A stretch of DNA of 64,000 nt, taken from Chimaeribacter arupi (lineage in GTDB: Bacteria; Pseudomonadota; Gammaproteobacteria; Enterobacterales; Enterobacteriaceae). The stretch spans positions 61,861 through 125,860 of the forward strand of contig NZ_PJZI01000013.1 of assembly GCF_002858805.1 (NCBI RefSeq). Reading direction: 5' to 3'. Both the position numbers and the translations under genes were made by a program. The notes beneath the pieces were generated by a model. That model was not told where the DNA came from. It worked only from the letters and a program-made list of their open reading frames with translations, and ran no database searches. Of the stretch, positions 19,768 to 26,995 are shown piece by piece; the stretch's first letter is position 1, and each line of letters starts with the position of its first letter.

Positions 19768-19793
19768 AACCAACTCCCCTTGGGGTTGGTTTT
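19768..19793 (+). terminator. Hairpin in the hicA-hicB gap
   Basis: AACCAA...TTGGTT and CCCC/GGGG pair around a TT apex with a small bulge, followed by four T residues. It could partly terminate between toxin and antitoxin or protect an RNA end. Confidence 0.55.
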
Positions 19794-19816
19794 CGCGGAG
19801 TTTCAATTAATCATTT

Positions 19817-20224
19817 ATGCGATATCCAGTAACGTTCGACTGTGATGAAACAGGGTGTGCGGTGCTGTTCCCCGACATCCCGGAAGCAATAACCGGTGGT
19901 GATACCAGAGAAGGAGCGCTATCAATGGCGCAAGACGCTCTGGTAACGGCGTTTGATTTCTACTTTGAAGACCGTCGTGAGATTCCAGCTCCATCAGCAG
20001 AGGGTGAAGCATTTGTGGAGGTGCCGGCCAGCGTTGCTGCGAAGGTGCTTCTGTTGAATACATTGGTTCAACAGGGTGTGTCTAATGCGGAGTTAGCCAG
20101 GCTGATTGATACGCGCCCGCAGGAAGTTCAGCGCATCGTATCGCTGAGTCATAGCACTAAAATCGACACAATACAGAAAGCGCTCCTGGCGCTGGGTAAG
20201 CGGCTGGAAATAACCGCTTCCTGA
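19817..20224 (+). CDS. hicB: HicB-family antitoxin with C-terminal helix-turn-helix
   Basis: The 135-residue protein matches E. coli HicB in layout. The N-terminal partial RNase-H-like domain begins MRYPVTFDCDETG and includes PDIPEAITGGDT and ALVTAFDFYFED. The C-terminal helix-turn-helix reads SNAELARLIDTRPQEVQRIV. The N-terminal part masks HicA and the C-terminal part binds the operator. It lies 50 bases after hicA, as in E. coli. GGAG at 19797-19800 is far (16 bases) from the ATG, so translation may be weak or coupled. The two palindromes at 19510 and 19543 are its likely binding sites. Confidence 0.9.
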   Translation: MRYPVTFDCDETGCAVLFPDIPEAITGGDTREGALSMAQDALVTAFDFYFEDRREIPAPSAEGEAFVEVPASVAAKVLLLNTLVQQGVSNAELARLIDTRPQEVQRIVSLSHSTKIDTIQKALLALGKRLEITAS

Positions 20225-20270
20225 TTCCATTCCCTGCTTCAAAGGCCAGCCTATTCGGTGGCCAGGAGCA

Positions 20271-20681
20271 CTATCCCCGCGCAATCTCTTTTCTAGCTAA
20301 GTCAGAGAGAAACGCTGACCTGTTTTTATAATGTCCGTTCTGCTCAATATAACGGTCTATTGCCGTTAACAGATTGCCAGGCATGGTCAGATTGAACTTA
20401 ACAGCCTTCGTCTCGTATTTGGTCGGATCAATCTCTACCAATGCGAGAAAGCCGCTATCCTGGGTAAGACGTTCGTCACCAAGATAATCAGCCGGATCGC
20501 GGGGGGCGGGTACGTGGCCGCCTTGCGCAATTAACACTTCCATGTGTGCAGCAAACGCTTTTTCCGCACCATGAATGGCTTCCTCTAAAGAGTTTCCTGC
20601 AAAGAAACATCCTTCAACATCAGGAAAGTAGCCATCGTATGCGCCGCTGTCAGTTTTAAAAATAAAAAGCGGATAAATCAT
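20271..20681 (-). CDS. hicB: Second HicB-family antitoxin, ribbon-helix-helix type, now without a working toxin
   Basis: The 136-residue protein starts at ATG 20681 (GAGGTG upstream). It has an N-terminal HicB domain (MIYPLFIFKTDSGAY, FPDVEGCFFAGNSLEEAIHG) and a C-terminal ribbon-helix-helix (KFNLTMPGNLLTAIDRYI, NRSAFLSDLARKEI). This differs from the neighbouring HicB at 19817, which carries a helix-turn-helix, so the two modules are of different lineages. The gene just upstream on the same strand is the wreck of its hicA. The open frame itself is intact, so the antitoxin may survive as a free repressor. Confidence 0.88.
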   Translation of the reverse strand: MIYPLFIFKTDSGAYDGYFPDVEGCFFAGNSLEEAIHGAEKAFAAHMEVLIAQGGHVPAPRDPADYLGDERLTQDSGFLALVEIDPTKYETKAVKFNLTMPGNLLTAIDRYIEQNGHYKNRSAFLSDLARKEIARG

Positions 20682-20743
20682 AAACACCTCATCAGTTGCG
20701 AATGATGGCCTTTGCAGAGAGGGGCGGCTTTCGGCGCACCCTG

Positions 20744-20924
20744 TTATAACAATTTGAAATCTGAAATCACTTGAGTCTGTCGGGCAATCCCCTTTGAAGC
20801 ATCTTTCCGGGGATGGGGTATGGTAATTATCTTCCTTCCCCCTGGTTTACTCAGCGTTACATGACTCACGCTGCTTAATCTATCTATCAGCTATTAATTG
20901 TTTAATTAACTCTGCACTGCTCAT
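20744..20924 (-). pseudogene. hicA: Broken hicA toxin gene upstream of the second hicB
   Basis: From an ATG at 20924 the minus strand reads MSSAELIKQLIADR and then TAG where the family has Trp (the usual text is ADGW). A net deletion follows, so the rest lies in another frame: SHVTLSKPGGRKIITIPHPR, then KDASKGIARQTQ, ending at 20744. The second part is typical HicA C-terminus (IPHPRKDASKG) and still holds the Ser-His of the active-site loop. One nonsense codon plus one frameshift mean that no full toxin can be made. Gene order (hicA then hicB, same strand) is the normal one. Confidence 0.82.
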
Positions 20925-20951
20925 AATATGCCATCTCGTTATCACGCCAGG

Positions 20952-20964
20952 GGGTATAATACCC
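20952..20964. promoter_or_regulatory. Palindrome in the promoter of the broken hicA
   Basis: GGGTATAATACCC is a 13-base palindrome around one central base, lying 28 bases upstream of the dead hicA and overlapping a TATAAT/TATTAT -10 element. It is a likely operator for the second HicB. Confidence 0.55.
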
Positions 20965-21116
20965 ACAAAGTAAAATAGAAGCTATTCAACAGTGGGTTCT
21001 ATACCTACCTATTATGTCGGTTTAGCAGGGTTCCTTTTCTGCGCAACAGGTAAAGGGATTGGCGGAAGCAATCCGCTGGCGGCCACGTTGATAAGTAATG
21101 CTCTTCCTGCTGCTTA

Positions 21117-21143
21117 TAAAAAAGCCTCCCGAAGGAGGCTTCC
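21117..21143 (-). terminator. Rho-independent terminator of the ribbon-helix-helix gene
   Basis: On the minus strand AAGCCTCC pairs with GGAGGCTT around a short loop, followed by T residues. It begins right after the stop at 21146. Confidence 0.88.
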
Positions 21144-21145
21144 CG

Positions 21146-21331
21146 TTATAGCTTTAGTTCATTGGCCAGCATCTGAAGCGCCTTGGTTACAACGGCCGAT
21201 TGAGGCTCACCAGTATGGGCTGCAAGGCGCTCCAGTAACGCGATGGTTTCGACGTTAAGCTTCATGCTCTTTACCTTCAGGCCGCGCCGTTCGTCGCTGC
21301 GTTTTTGGATGTCAGTTATTGTCCGGGCCAT
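21146..21331 (-). CDS. Small ribbon-helix-helix protein (61 residues)
   Basis: MARTITDIQKRSDERRGLKV is followed by a CopG/Arc-like ribbon-helix-helix: a short beta strand (KVKSMKLN), then helices VETIALLERLAAHTG and PQSAVVTKALQMLANEL. AGGA seven bases before the ATG and a clean terminator after the stop support a real gene. Proteins of this type are DNA-binding repressors or antitoxins of plasmids and phages. No toxin partner is visible beside it, and its promoter would overlap the start of the Sib-like RNA. Confidence 0.75.
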   Translation of the reverse strand: MARTITDIQKRSDERRGLKVKSMKLNVETIALLERLAAHTGEPQSAVVTKALQMLANELKL

Positions 21332-21353
21332 GATAAAATCCTAAATTATGGAG

Positions 21354-21495
21354 TGTGGGTTGGAGGGCGTTTCTCTCCTCCGCCTGACTGTCTTAGTACG
21401 CTGGCGAGCTAATCACTAAGAGAACAATCAGGATGATGATTAACGTCATCATAACCCTTCCTCATGTTGGCCTCTGCTTCGGTAGGGGCCTTCCT
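21354..21495 (+). ncRNA. sib: Sib-like antisense RNA antitoxin
   Basis: The plus strand opposite the ibs peptide gene carries a Sib-like RNA. Possible -35 TTGTCC (21319) and -10 TAAATT (21342) are spaced by 17 bases. A 5' hairpin GGAGGGCGTTTCTCTCCTCC resembles the start of E. coli Sib RNAs. The antisense region spans 21393-21452, and the end is a stem GGCCTCTGC/GTAGGGGCC with a TTCG loop (21469-21490). Ends are approximate. Sib RNAs block translation of ibs mRNA by pairing. Confidence 0.65.
21393..21452 (-). CDS. ibs: Ibs-family hydrophobic type I toxin peptide (19 residues)
   Basis: The minus strand encodes MMTLIIILIVLLVISSPAY, the length and pattern of E. coli Ibs toxins (IbsC, from memory, is MMRLVIILIVLLLISFSAY, about 14 of 19 identical). 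GGAAGGG lies just upstream. Ibs peptides insert in the inner membrane and depolarise it when overproduced. Two adjacent ATGs open the frame, as in the E. coli genes. The opposite strand shows the expected antisense RNA. The gene lies within the decayed island and appears intact. Confidence 0.82.
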   Translation of the reverse strand: MMTLIIILIVLLVISSPAY

Positions 21496-21589
21496 ATTTC
21501 AGCGTCTGGCTGAGGGGACAGTTATAGGTACACCTATATTGTAGGTCAACCTGTATTTTGCATTCATACATATAAAAATAAGGCTGCCT

Positions 21590-21739
21590 ATGGGCAGCCT
21601 TAGCGATTGGCGTGGCCTGAGTGACGCAGCCCGTGCTGAGCTGGTTAGCGTGATATCAGATTTCATCGGGCGCGGTGTTAACCCGCGGGTATCATTAGCA
21701 AACGCCTTAATGTGTCTATGGACAGAGCCAAAAACATAG
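21590..21739 (+). CDS. Possible small phage-type protein (49 residues)
   Basis: ATG with AAGG upstream opens a short frame beginning MGSLSDWRGLSDAARAELV and ending LWTEPKT. It overlaps the next remnant frame in the compact style of phage genes. The ATG lies in the loop of a hairpin (AAGGCTGCC/GGCAGCCTT) that could instead be a terminator for minus-strand transcripts. I do not recognise the family. Confidence 0.35.
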   Translation: MGSLSDWRGLSDAARAELVSVISDFIGRGVNPRVSLANALMCLWTEPKT

Positions 21740-21969
21740 CTCAAACAGAGCAGGTCGGCGCGCTGCGTTAAGCCCAATGGCTTGAGACTGAGTGGGCCAG
21801 GGAAAGGCTGGGGCTGAATGCCAGCCTGCTCTGGCTCCCTGCATTGAAACCTGCGATACGCAGATGGCATGCCGCCAGGCATGGCAACATGTACTCTACT
21901 GAAGAGGTTGACGTTTTTTATGCAGTTAACGGCAACCGCTATTGCTGCTATTACACAGAAAGAAAATGA
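21718..21969 (+). pseudogene. Phage-like protein gene interrupted by a stop codon
   Basis: One frame reads MDRAKNIAQTEQVGALR, then TAA (21769-21771), then AQWLETEWARERLGLNASLL and on to YCCYYTERK before a TGA at 21967. Apart from the single TAA the text is continuous and protein-like, so a nonsense mutation is the simplest reading. Its end overlaps the start of the next frame by ATGA, as in a phage operon. The family is not recognised. Confidence 0.5.
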
Positions 21970-22154
21970 TGTGGCCGAACCTGAAACAGGCAAATGAGCT
22001 TACTGAGCAACGCCCTGTGCCGGATGACATAATCGAAAAGATACAAGCGATAGCCGATAAGACATCCGAACCAGTGGAAAAGGTGCTGGTAGAAAACGTT
22101 AAGCTTATGTACGTCATGTACCATAAAAATCACGGTAGCTTTGAAGGCTATTAG
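21966..22154 (+). CDS. Small protein of the phage-like cluster (62 residues)
   Basis: It starts at the ATG that overlaps the stop of the upstream remnant and ends at 22154. MMWPNLKQANELTEQRPVPD is followed by a helical stretch (DIIEKIQAIADKTSEPVEKV). I do not recognise it. The ATGA overlap suggests it was once translated together with the now broken upstream gene. Base composition is lower in GC than the flanking genes. Confidence 0.5.
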   Translation: MMWPNLKQANELTEQRPVPDDIIEKIQAIADKTSEPVEKVLVENVKLMYVMYHKNHGSFEGY

Positions 22155-22290
22155 GTAAACACGCTCTAATCCAGGTCTGGCTCGAGACACACATCACCAC
22201 GTTCCGGGGGTTCAACTGCCGAAGGGCACAGGCATTTTTCAGGTATAAAACCCTGAGAGTGGTGTGTGAGTTGACTGGATAACTTCCCCC

Positions 22291-23100
22291 TCACCAGTTC
22301 CTGAACGGGATCTGGCTGGCGTGCAGGGCAACGTGCAGCCCCATTTTCTGCATCAGGGTCTGGGTGGCGGCGATGGCGAGTTCGCTGTTGGGCGTATGGC
22401 CGACAATCACTTCGCGTACGCAGCCGTTTTGCCGGTTGTCGAACGGCAATTTGTGGTAAGGCGTCAGGGTCGAGTGGCCGGGGCGGAAAGCGAGTTCTGC
22501 CGGGCTGAGAGAGCGGCGGGAGATGGCGCGCCATTCGGCTTCTTCGCTGAAACTGCTGTCTTTCAGCACGGCCGCCACGCAGGAGAGATGCTCCTGGAAC
22601 AGGCGCGAGGCGGCGGACGGCTTCTCAATCTCCGCGTGATCCGGCTCCGGCTGGCCTTCAAACATCATCAGAATGGTGTCGATGACGTTGTTAATAAAAT
22701 CTTCATGCTCTTGCGGCTGGTAACGGCATTTCATCAGCACGTAGTCATGCCGGCTGAACCCCGCTTTCAGCCTGTCATAGTCAAACCCAATCGAATATCC
22801 CCCCAGGCCGGACGCATACCCGCGCCATTGGCTTAGCAGATCGCCGTTCTCCGACAGGGAACAGACACAGACATTGACGTCATTCATCCGCGGCAGCGCT
22901 TCCCGGAAACGAATCAGGCGGATCACCACGTCCCGGTTAATCTCCGTGCGCAACCGCTCTTTCAGGATCTCGTCTGCGATGGACAGCGCCAGGAAAAATT
23001 CTTTGTTGTCATTGAGGTACTGGATTTTAGTCGCCCACAGGGTGCCGCTCTCCATAATGCCGAGAAAGCCCGCCTGATTGGTGTAGTGGTAAAGCAGCAT
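22291..23100 (-). CDS. DUF2971 family protein
   Basis: The 269-residue product starts at ATG 23100 (GGGGGAG six bases upstream; the ATGs at 23106 and 23133 fit less well). MLLYHYTNQAGFLGIMESG, then LWATKIQYLNDNKEF and CVCSLSENGDLLSQWRGYA, are the DUF2971 signatures, and IGFDYDRLK follows. The biochemical function is unknown. Members occur scattered in bacterial genomes, sometimes near defence genes, but no such partner is seen here. It is flanked by gene-poor sequence and reads as a single-gene unit. Confidence 0.82.
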   Translation of the reverse strand: MLLYHYTNQAGFLGIMESGTLWATKIQYLNDNKEFFLALSIADEILKERLRTEINRDVVIRLIRFREALPRMNDVNVCVCSLSENGDLLSQWRGYASGLGGYSIGFDYDRLKAGFSRHDYVLMKCRYQPQEHEDFINNVIDTILMMFEGQPEPDHAEIEKPSAASRLFQEHLSCVAAVLKDSSFSEEAEWRAISRRSLSPAELAFRPGHSTLTPYHKLPFDNRQNGCVREVIVGHTPNSELAIAATQTLMQKMGLHVALHASQIPFRNW

Positions 23101-23242
23101 ATCCATCTCCCCCTGGTTAGGTGTTGACAGCATAGGAGGTCAGCGGCGGTTTTCAATCCTTTTTAGGGTGATAACGGTTGATTTTGCAGGAGTTATCACA
23201 TAATAGTTATGTGTTTTATTTGAATAATTATTCGGAGGGATC

Positions 23243-23554
23243 ATGATTTGCCGGACCTGGCACGGGTGTGTGCCGCTACACCATGCGGAAGGGTTTGCCC
23301 GCCATCTGCAATTGACGGGCGTCAGCCATGCCCAGGGCATTGCAGGCTGTTGTGGGGCATTTGTCCGCCGGGAAGCCCAGGGCGACTACATGCACTTTTT
23401 CCTGGCGACGTATTGGCGCGATATGGCCGCCATCCGCGCCTTTGCCGGCGAGGCGTATCAGGTCGCCGTCACTTACCCGGACGATGAGCAGTTCGCGCTG
23501 ATCTCTGATCCCTACGTTTTTCACCATCAGGTGCCGGCAGTGCAGCCGTTATAG
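23243..23554 (+). CDS. Small antibiotic-biosynthesis-monooxygenase-like protein
   Basis: The 103-residue protein begins behind CGGAGGG. Its pattern of a small ferredoxin-like dimer (GVSHAQGIAGCCGAFVRREA, then FFLATYWRDMAAIRAFAGE) resembles the ABM fold; the aromatic core and the WRDMAAIRAFAG helix are typical. Such proteins act as monooxygenases, heme-degrading enzymes or unspecific stress proteins, and the substrate cannot be read. Two adjacent Cys residues (GCCG) are unusual. It stands alone between DUF2971 and a small membrane peptide. Confidence 0.65.
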   Translation: MICRTWHGCVPLHHAEGFARHLQLTGVSHAQGIAGCCGAFVRREAQGDYMHFFLATYWRDMAAIRAFAGEAYQVAVTYPDDEQFALISDPYVFHHQVPAVQPL

Positions 23555-23577
23555 GACGGCCTGGCAGAACGCCGCCC

Positions 23578-23606
23578 AATAAAAAGCCCGGCGGGTTAAG
23601 CCGGGC
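23578..23606 (-). terminator. Rho-independent terminator of the 22-residue membrane peptide
   Basis: On the minus strand AGCCCGGC pairs with GCCGGGCT, followed by TTTTT. It lies about 50 bases past the peptide stop and just after the end of the convergent gene at 23554. Confidence 0.85.
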
Positions 23607-23653
23607 TCAGGGGGGCGGATCTGCCGGGATGAAACATCGGGCCGCCGCATGCA

Positions 23654-23722
23654 TCAGTTACGCACTTTCATCGATGCAAGCACTAATGCGATATTGCACA
23701 ATACGAAGATAAACAGAGCCAT
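23654..23722 (-). CDS. Very small single-span membrane protein (22 residues)
   Basis: ATG at 23722 with GAGAGGTG upstream opens a 23-codon frame: a hydrophobic span MALFIFVLCNIALVLAS followed by MKVRN with positive charges. Ribosome site, length, composition and a dedicated terminator all suggest an expressed small membrane protein. I cannot match it to a named E. coli family. The charged end would be expected on the cytoplasmic side. Confidence 0.65.
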   Translation of the reverse strand: MALFIFVLCNIALVLASMKVRN

Positions 23723-23883
23723 ATCGTTCACCTCTCTCAGATTACTCTGAGATAAGTGTAATCGTTCCGTGGCGCAACAGTTAAGCAATCCGTGGCGTTT
23801 ATTAAGATAAATCTTAGGTCGATCCCGGTTAACCGCCCACCTGAATTGCTATACCGCCGCCGGTTGCCCGGCCGCGGCCAGCC

Positions 23884-25038
23884 TTATGCCATGGGTTCGA
23901 TCCGCGGTTCTGCTTTGTTCTGCCGCAGCACATATTTCCCCAGCTTAATGCCCGGTTTTTCCACCCCTTTATAGAGCAGCATGGCCAGCAGGTAGGTCAC
24001 CGGCAGGCAGAGAGCGGCCACCTCCAGGAAACGCAGCACTGCGCCCTGTTGCGCCAGCGCGGTGTGGCTCAGCAACAGGCCACAGACCGGGATCACAATC
24101 AACAGGTGCAGCATGTAGACCGAATAGGAGACATCACCCAGGAAGGTGCTGAAACGCAGCGTCAGGAGGCGTTTCGGCAGCGACATCACGGTGGCCATCA
24201 TACTGCCGGCACGGAATTTCCACAGGATTGCCGCCATCAGCAGGATCATCAGCGCTTCCATACCAATACGCACTTTATGCCAGCCGATGGTCAGGAAGAT
24301 GCTGATGACCGGTGCCAGCAGTGCCAGCAGCAGGTAACGCACCTGCATACGCCGCACCGCCTCGGCGATGAGCATCCCGGCCACAAACATATGCAGCTTG
24401 AGGAAGATCAGCGACGGCATCTTAAACGCATCCACATAAGCCGGCAGGGCAAATTTCAGGGCGATACCGGCCAGCATCAGCACCACGCAGGTGGCGGGGT
24501 AACCGAAACGCATGATCGCCAGCATGATGAACGGGAACAGCGCGTAGTACTGCATCTCCAGCCCGATGCTCCAGTCCGGCAGCACGGTGTTGAACGCGTA
24601 GTGCGGCAGGAACCCGAACAGGAACAGCACGTGGGTCGCGAGGTTACCGAATGACTGGTCCGCATAGCGTGACACCTCGGTAGCCGTGGATGGGTAGAAC
24701 GACGATATCACGTCGCGCATCTCCCCGAAGTACGGCCCAAAGCCAATGGCGACCACCAGCAGCACATAGTAGAGCGGGGCGATGCGGAAGTAGCGGCGTA
24801 GCCAGAATTTTTTAAAGGTGGCGGGATCGGTCCAGGGTTCCACCTCCCGACGCTCCTGATAGTTTTTCGCCATCAGGAACCCGGAAAGCAGGATAAACAG
24901 ATCAACTCCCATACTGGGGTCAGAGAGCAGAGGGAAAGAGTAGTTAATCAAAATGCAGATGTGGCCCAGTAAAACCCACAGAGAGGCCAGCCCCCGCAGA
25001 CCTTCCAGTTCCGGGGACCAATTCTTTGGTGCTTTCAT
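23884..25038 (-). CDS. Acyltransferase-3 family membrane protein (first of two)
   Basis: The 384-residue product starts at ATG 25038 (AAGGA upstream); the longer open frame to 25098 is not needed. The family motif R-x10-H is present as RGLASLWVLLGH, followed by SMGVDLFILLSGFLMAKNYQ. About ten membrane helices follow. These enzymes (OafA/NodX type) O-acylate sugars of lipopolysaccharide, capsule or glucans. The start at 25038 is 174 bases downstream of the similar gene at 25213, and a terminator separates them, so they are separately transcribed. Confidence 0.88.
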   Translation of the reverse strand: MKAPKNWSPELEGLRGLASLWVLLGHICILINYSFPLLSDPSMGVDLFILLSGFLMAKNYQERREVEPWTDPATFKKFWLRRYFRIAPLYYVLLVVAIGFGPYFGEMRDVISSFYPSTATEVSRYADQSFGNLATHVLFLFGFLPHYAFNTVLPDWSIGLEMQYYALFPFIMLAIMRFGYPATCVVLMLAGIALKFALPAYVDAFKMPSLIFLKLHMFVAGMLIAEAVRRMQVRYLLLALLAPVISIFLTIGWHKVRIGMEALMILLMAAILWKFRAGSMMATVMSLPKRLLTLRFSTFLGDVSYSVYMLHLLIVIPVCGLLLSHTALAQQGAVLRFLEVAALCLPVTYLLAMLLYKGVEKPGIKLGKYVLRQNKAEPRIEPMA

Positions 25039-25166
25039 ACTGCGTTCCTTTACATTGGCGGACAAAATGAGGCAAACGCACGAGTGTAAACAGACCAAGA
25101 TTACAAATACTTAAGAATTATCATAAAAAGAGGAGGAATCAGAAAAGCCTCAGAGACGCATCAGCC

Positions 25167-25191
25167 AAAAAAAAAGGCCCCCGAAGGGGCC
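25167..25191 (-). terminator. Rho-independent terminator of the second acyltransferase gene
   Basis: On the minus strand GGCCCC pairs with GGGGCC around a 4-base loop and runs into nine T residues, about 20 bases after the stop at 25213. Confidence 0.92.
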
Positions 25192-25212
25192 AGACATAGA
25201 GGGATATTATGG

Positions 25213-26343
25213 TTATTTTTCAGCACGTCGGAGGGCGTAACTTTGGGTGAGCGACCGGCCAATCTGTTGCCAGTGTTTCTCAATACGTCGGTTGGTGATA
25301 CCTGCAATAACGATAACCAATGCCAGGATCGCCAGCAGCGCCAGATTGTTCATTACCGGGCCGCCGAAATCGAGATAGCGTTTGTCACCCACCATCGGCG
25401 CAATGTGCCAGCCGGTGACTTTTTGCAGCACGATCATCAGCGAGATCAGGCAGAACAAAATCGCCGCATGGGTCATATAGATGGAATAGGAGAGCACCCC
25501 CATCCGCAGGAAAAACGGCCGTTTCATCAACTGCGACACCGCGCCCTGCTCAAGGGAGAAGGTAAAGACACACACGCAGAACAGCAGGATACAGGTCAGG
25601 GTTTTTTCCGGCACCGGCAGGGCGACCACGGTAATCGCCGCCACCAGAACGATGATCTCCACCAGGGAAGCCAGGGTATAGCTCAGGTCAATGCTATCGG
25701 CGACCCGGCGATACAGGGCATAGGTCAGCGACCCGCCAAAGAAGCAGCTCAGCCCGCGCAGCACCTCTTCAGTCAGCCAGGCGTGGTGGTGCAGCAACAA
25801 ATACAGCGAGGAGAAGGAGAGCGCCGCCCAGGCCAGGTATTTGCCCACCCCGCGCAGCATCGTCAGCGCAAAGAAGATCATATACATGTAATACTCAACG
25901 CTGATGCTCCAGGCCGGGAAGTTATAGCTGAGCGGGTTGGTCAGCGGCGTCCAGGACTGCACCAGCACCAGGTTAGGCAGGATCTCATGCGGGTCAGTCA
26001 CACCGGTAAACGGTATGCTGTTAAACACAAACCCTTTTTTGTAGGCAAGCCATTTCCCCACTTCCAGCAGGATGAACACGCCCAGCATAAAAATATGCAG
26101 CGGGAAAATCCTGAAGGTGCGGGATATAAAAAAGTCCTTGAAGCGAAGGCCGCTTTTAAATCCATACCCGTGAGCCAGCACAAACCCGCTCAGCACAAAG
26201 AAAAAATCCACCAACAGGTGGCTGGCGCGGAAGAAAGAGAGTTGCGTCGGGGTGCCCGCCATATTCACGTGATAGATAACCACTGACATGGCACACAGGC
26301 CACGAAAGCTGTCCAGCGCATCGAAGCGCTTATTTACTGCCAT
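25213..26343 (-). CDS. Acyltransferase-3 family membrane protein (second of two)
   Basis: This 376-residue polytopic protein begins MAVNKRFDALDSFRGL behind AGGAA. The catalytic-motif region RGLCAMSVVIYH and HLLVDFFFVLSGFVLAHGYG identify acyltransferase family 3, with about ten helices. It differs clearly from the copy at 23884, so the two are not a recent duplication. Predicted job: O-acetylation of a surface polysaccharide. No glycan cluster is visible nearby to name the substrate. Confidence 0.88.
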   Translation of the reverse strand: MAVNKRFDALDSFRGLCAMSVVIYHVNMAGTPTQLSFFRASHLLVDFFFVLSGFVLAHGYGFKSGLRFKDFFISRTFRIFPLHIFMLGVFILLEVGKWLAYKKGFVFNSIPFTGVTDPHEILPNLVLVQSWTPLTNPLSYNFPAWSISVEYYMYMIFFALTMLRGVGKYLAWAALSFSSLYLLLHHHAWLTEEVLRGLSCFFGGSLTYALYRRVADSIDLSYTLASLVEIIVLVAAITVVALPVPEKTLTCILLFCVCVFTFSLEQGAVSQLMKRPFFLRMGVLSYSIYMTHAAILFCLISLMIVLQKVTGWHIAPMVGDKRYLDFGGPVMNNLALLAILALVIVIAGITNRRIEKHWQQIGRSLTQSYALRRAEK

Positions 26344-26995
26344 GATAAATTCCTCGCCAGAGTTAACATGTAAAAGTGTAAAGATTTCTCTTTGCGGTGC
26401 AACTGCCGCATTATTTAATTAAGAGAATAAAAATAAACACGATATTAAATAAGAATCATCTTAAATGACAATTAAAGTAAATAACCATTAAAATCAATAG
26501 TTTGATTAATATTCTTTGGCGAATAATTGGCAGATATACTCATTTTGTCTGAAAAAGCAGAGTATATTTTTAGGATAATTACTTAGGCTGTTTTTTGCCT
26601 GTCGCTAATTGAATGATGCGCGTTTTTTAGCAGGGGAGCACCGTGAAATAAGATGAAATACTTATGTGACTCAGGCGAAGGAGATAAATATATATCATTT
26701 ATAGTAATGATGTCGGATAAATCTATTTTAATAAATAATCAGATAGCGCCTTATTGCCCTCATACGTTGAGCATAAGCCCGGCAATGAATGTTTTATATT
26801 TCTTATCAATAGTGGTTAACCGGGATACCTTAAACCCGCGTCTCTCTTCAATGCGTGAGGAACAGCCTGGTCAGGGACGTCAGGATTATTGATATAAGGC
26901 CTGCCGGGCCACACCAGGAAAGGGGCGGCCGCGATGCGGGCCGCCGATACACGCCGCTAATCAATCATGAAAACAAGCAGTAAGCAGCGTTAACC
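26344..26995. other. AT-rich region without a clear gene
   Basis: About 650 bases, markedly AT-rich between 26400 and 26830, lie upstream of the second acyltransferase and at the 3' side of yddG. A plus-strand frame at 26653-26892 (79 codons, with an inner MSDKSILINNQIAPYC start) has no good ribosome site and no family I recognise; I leave it uncalled. Such AT-rich DNA would be a natural H-NS target. Confidence 0.5.

Larger units (their letters stand above)
23555..23883. other. Intergenic region holding a small-protein gene and its terminator
   Basis: About 330 bases between the monooxygenase-like gene and the first acyltransferase. It contains the 22-residue membrane peptide (23654-23722) and its terminator (23578-23606). 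The rest, 23723-23883, shows nothing I can name beyond the peptide's promoter region. Confidence 0.6.

Noticed and set aside
20992..21258. 88-codon plus-strand frame
   Set aside because: It is low-quality text that reads through the ribbon-helix-helix gene and its terminator on the other strand.
21499..21993. 164-codon minus-strand frame
   Set aside because: It is antisense to the phage-like cluster on the plus strand, which has overlapping starts and more protein-like text.
26653..26892. 79-codon plus-strand frame in AT-rich DNA
   Set aside because: No ribosome site, no recognisable family; it could be a relic but I cannot support it.
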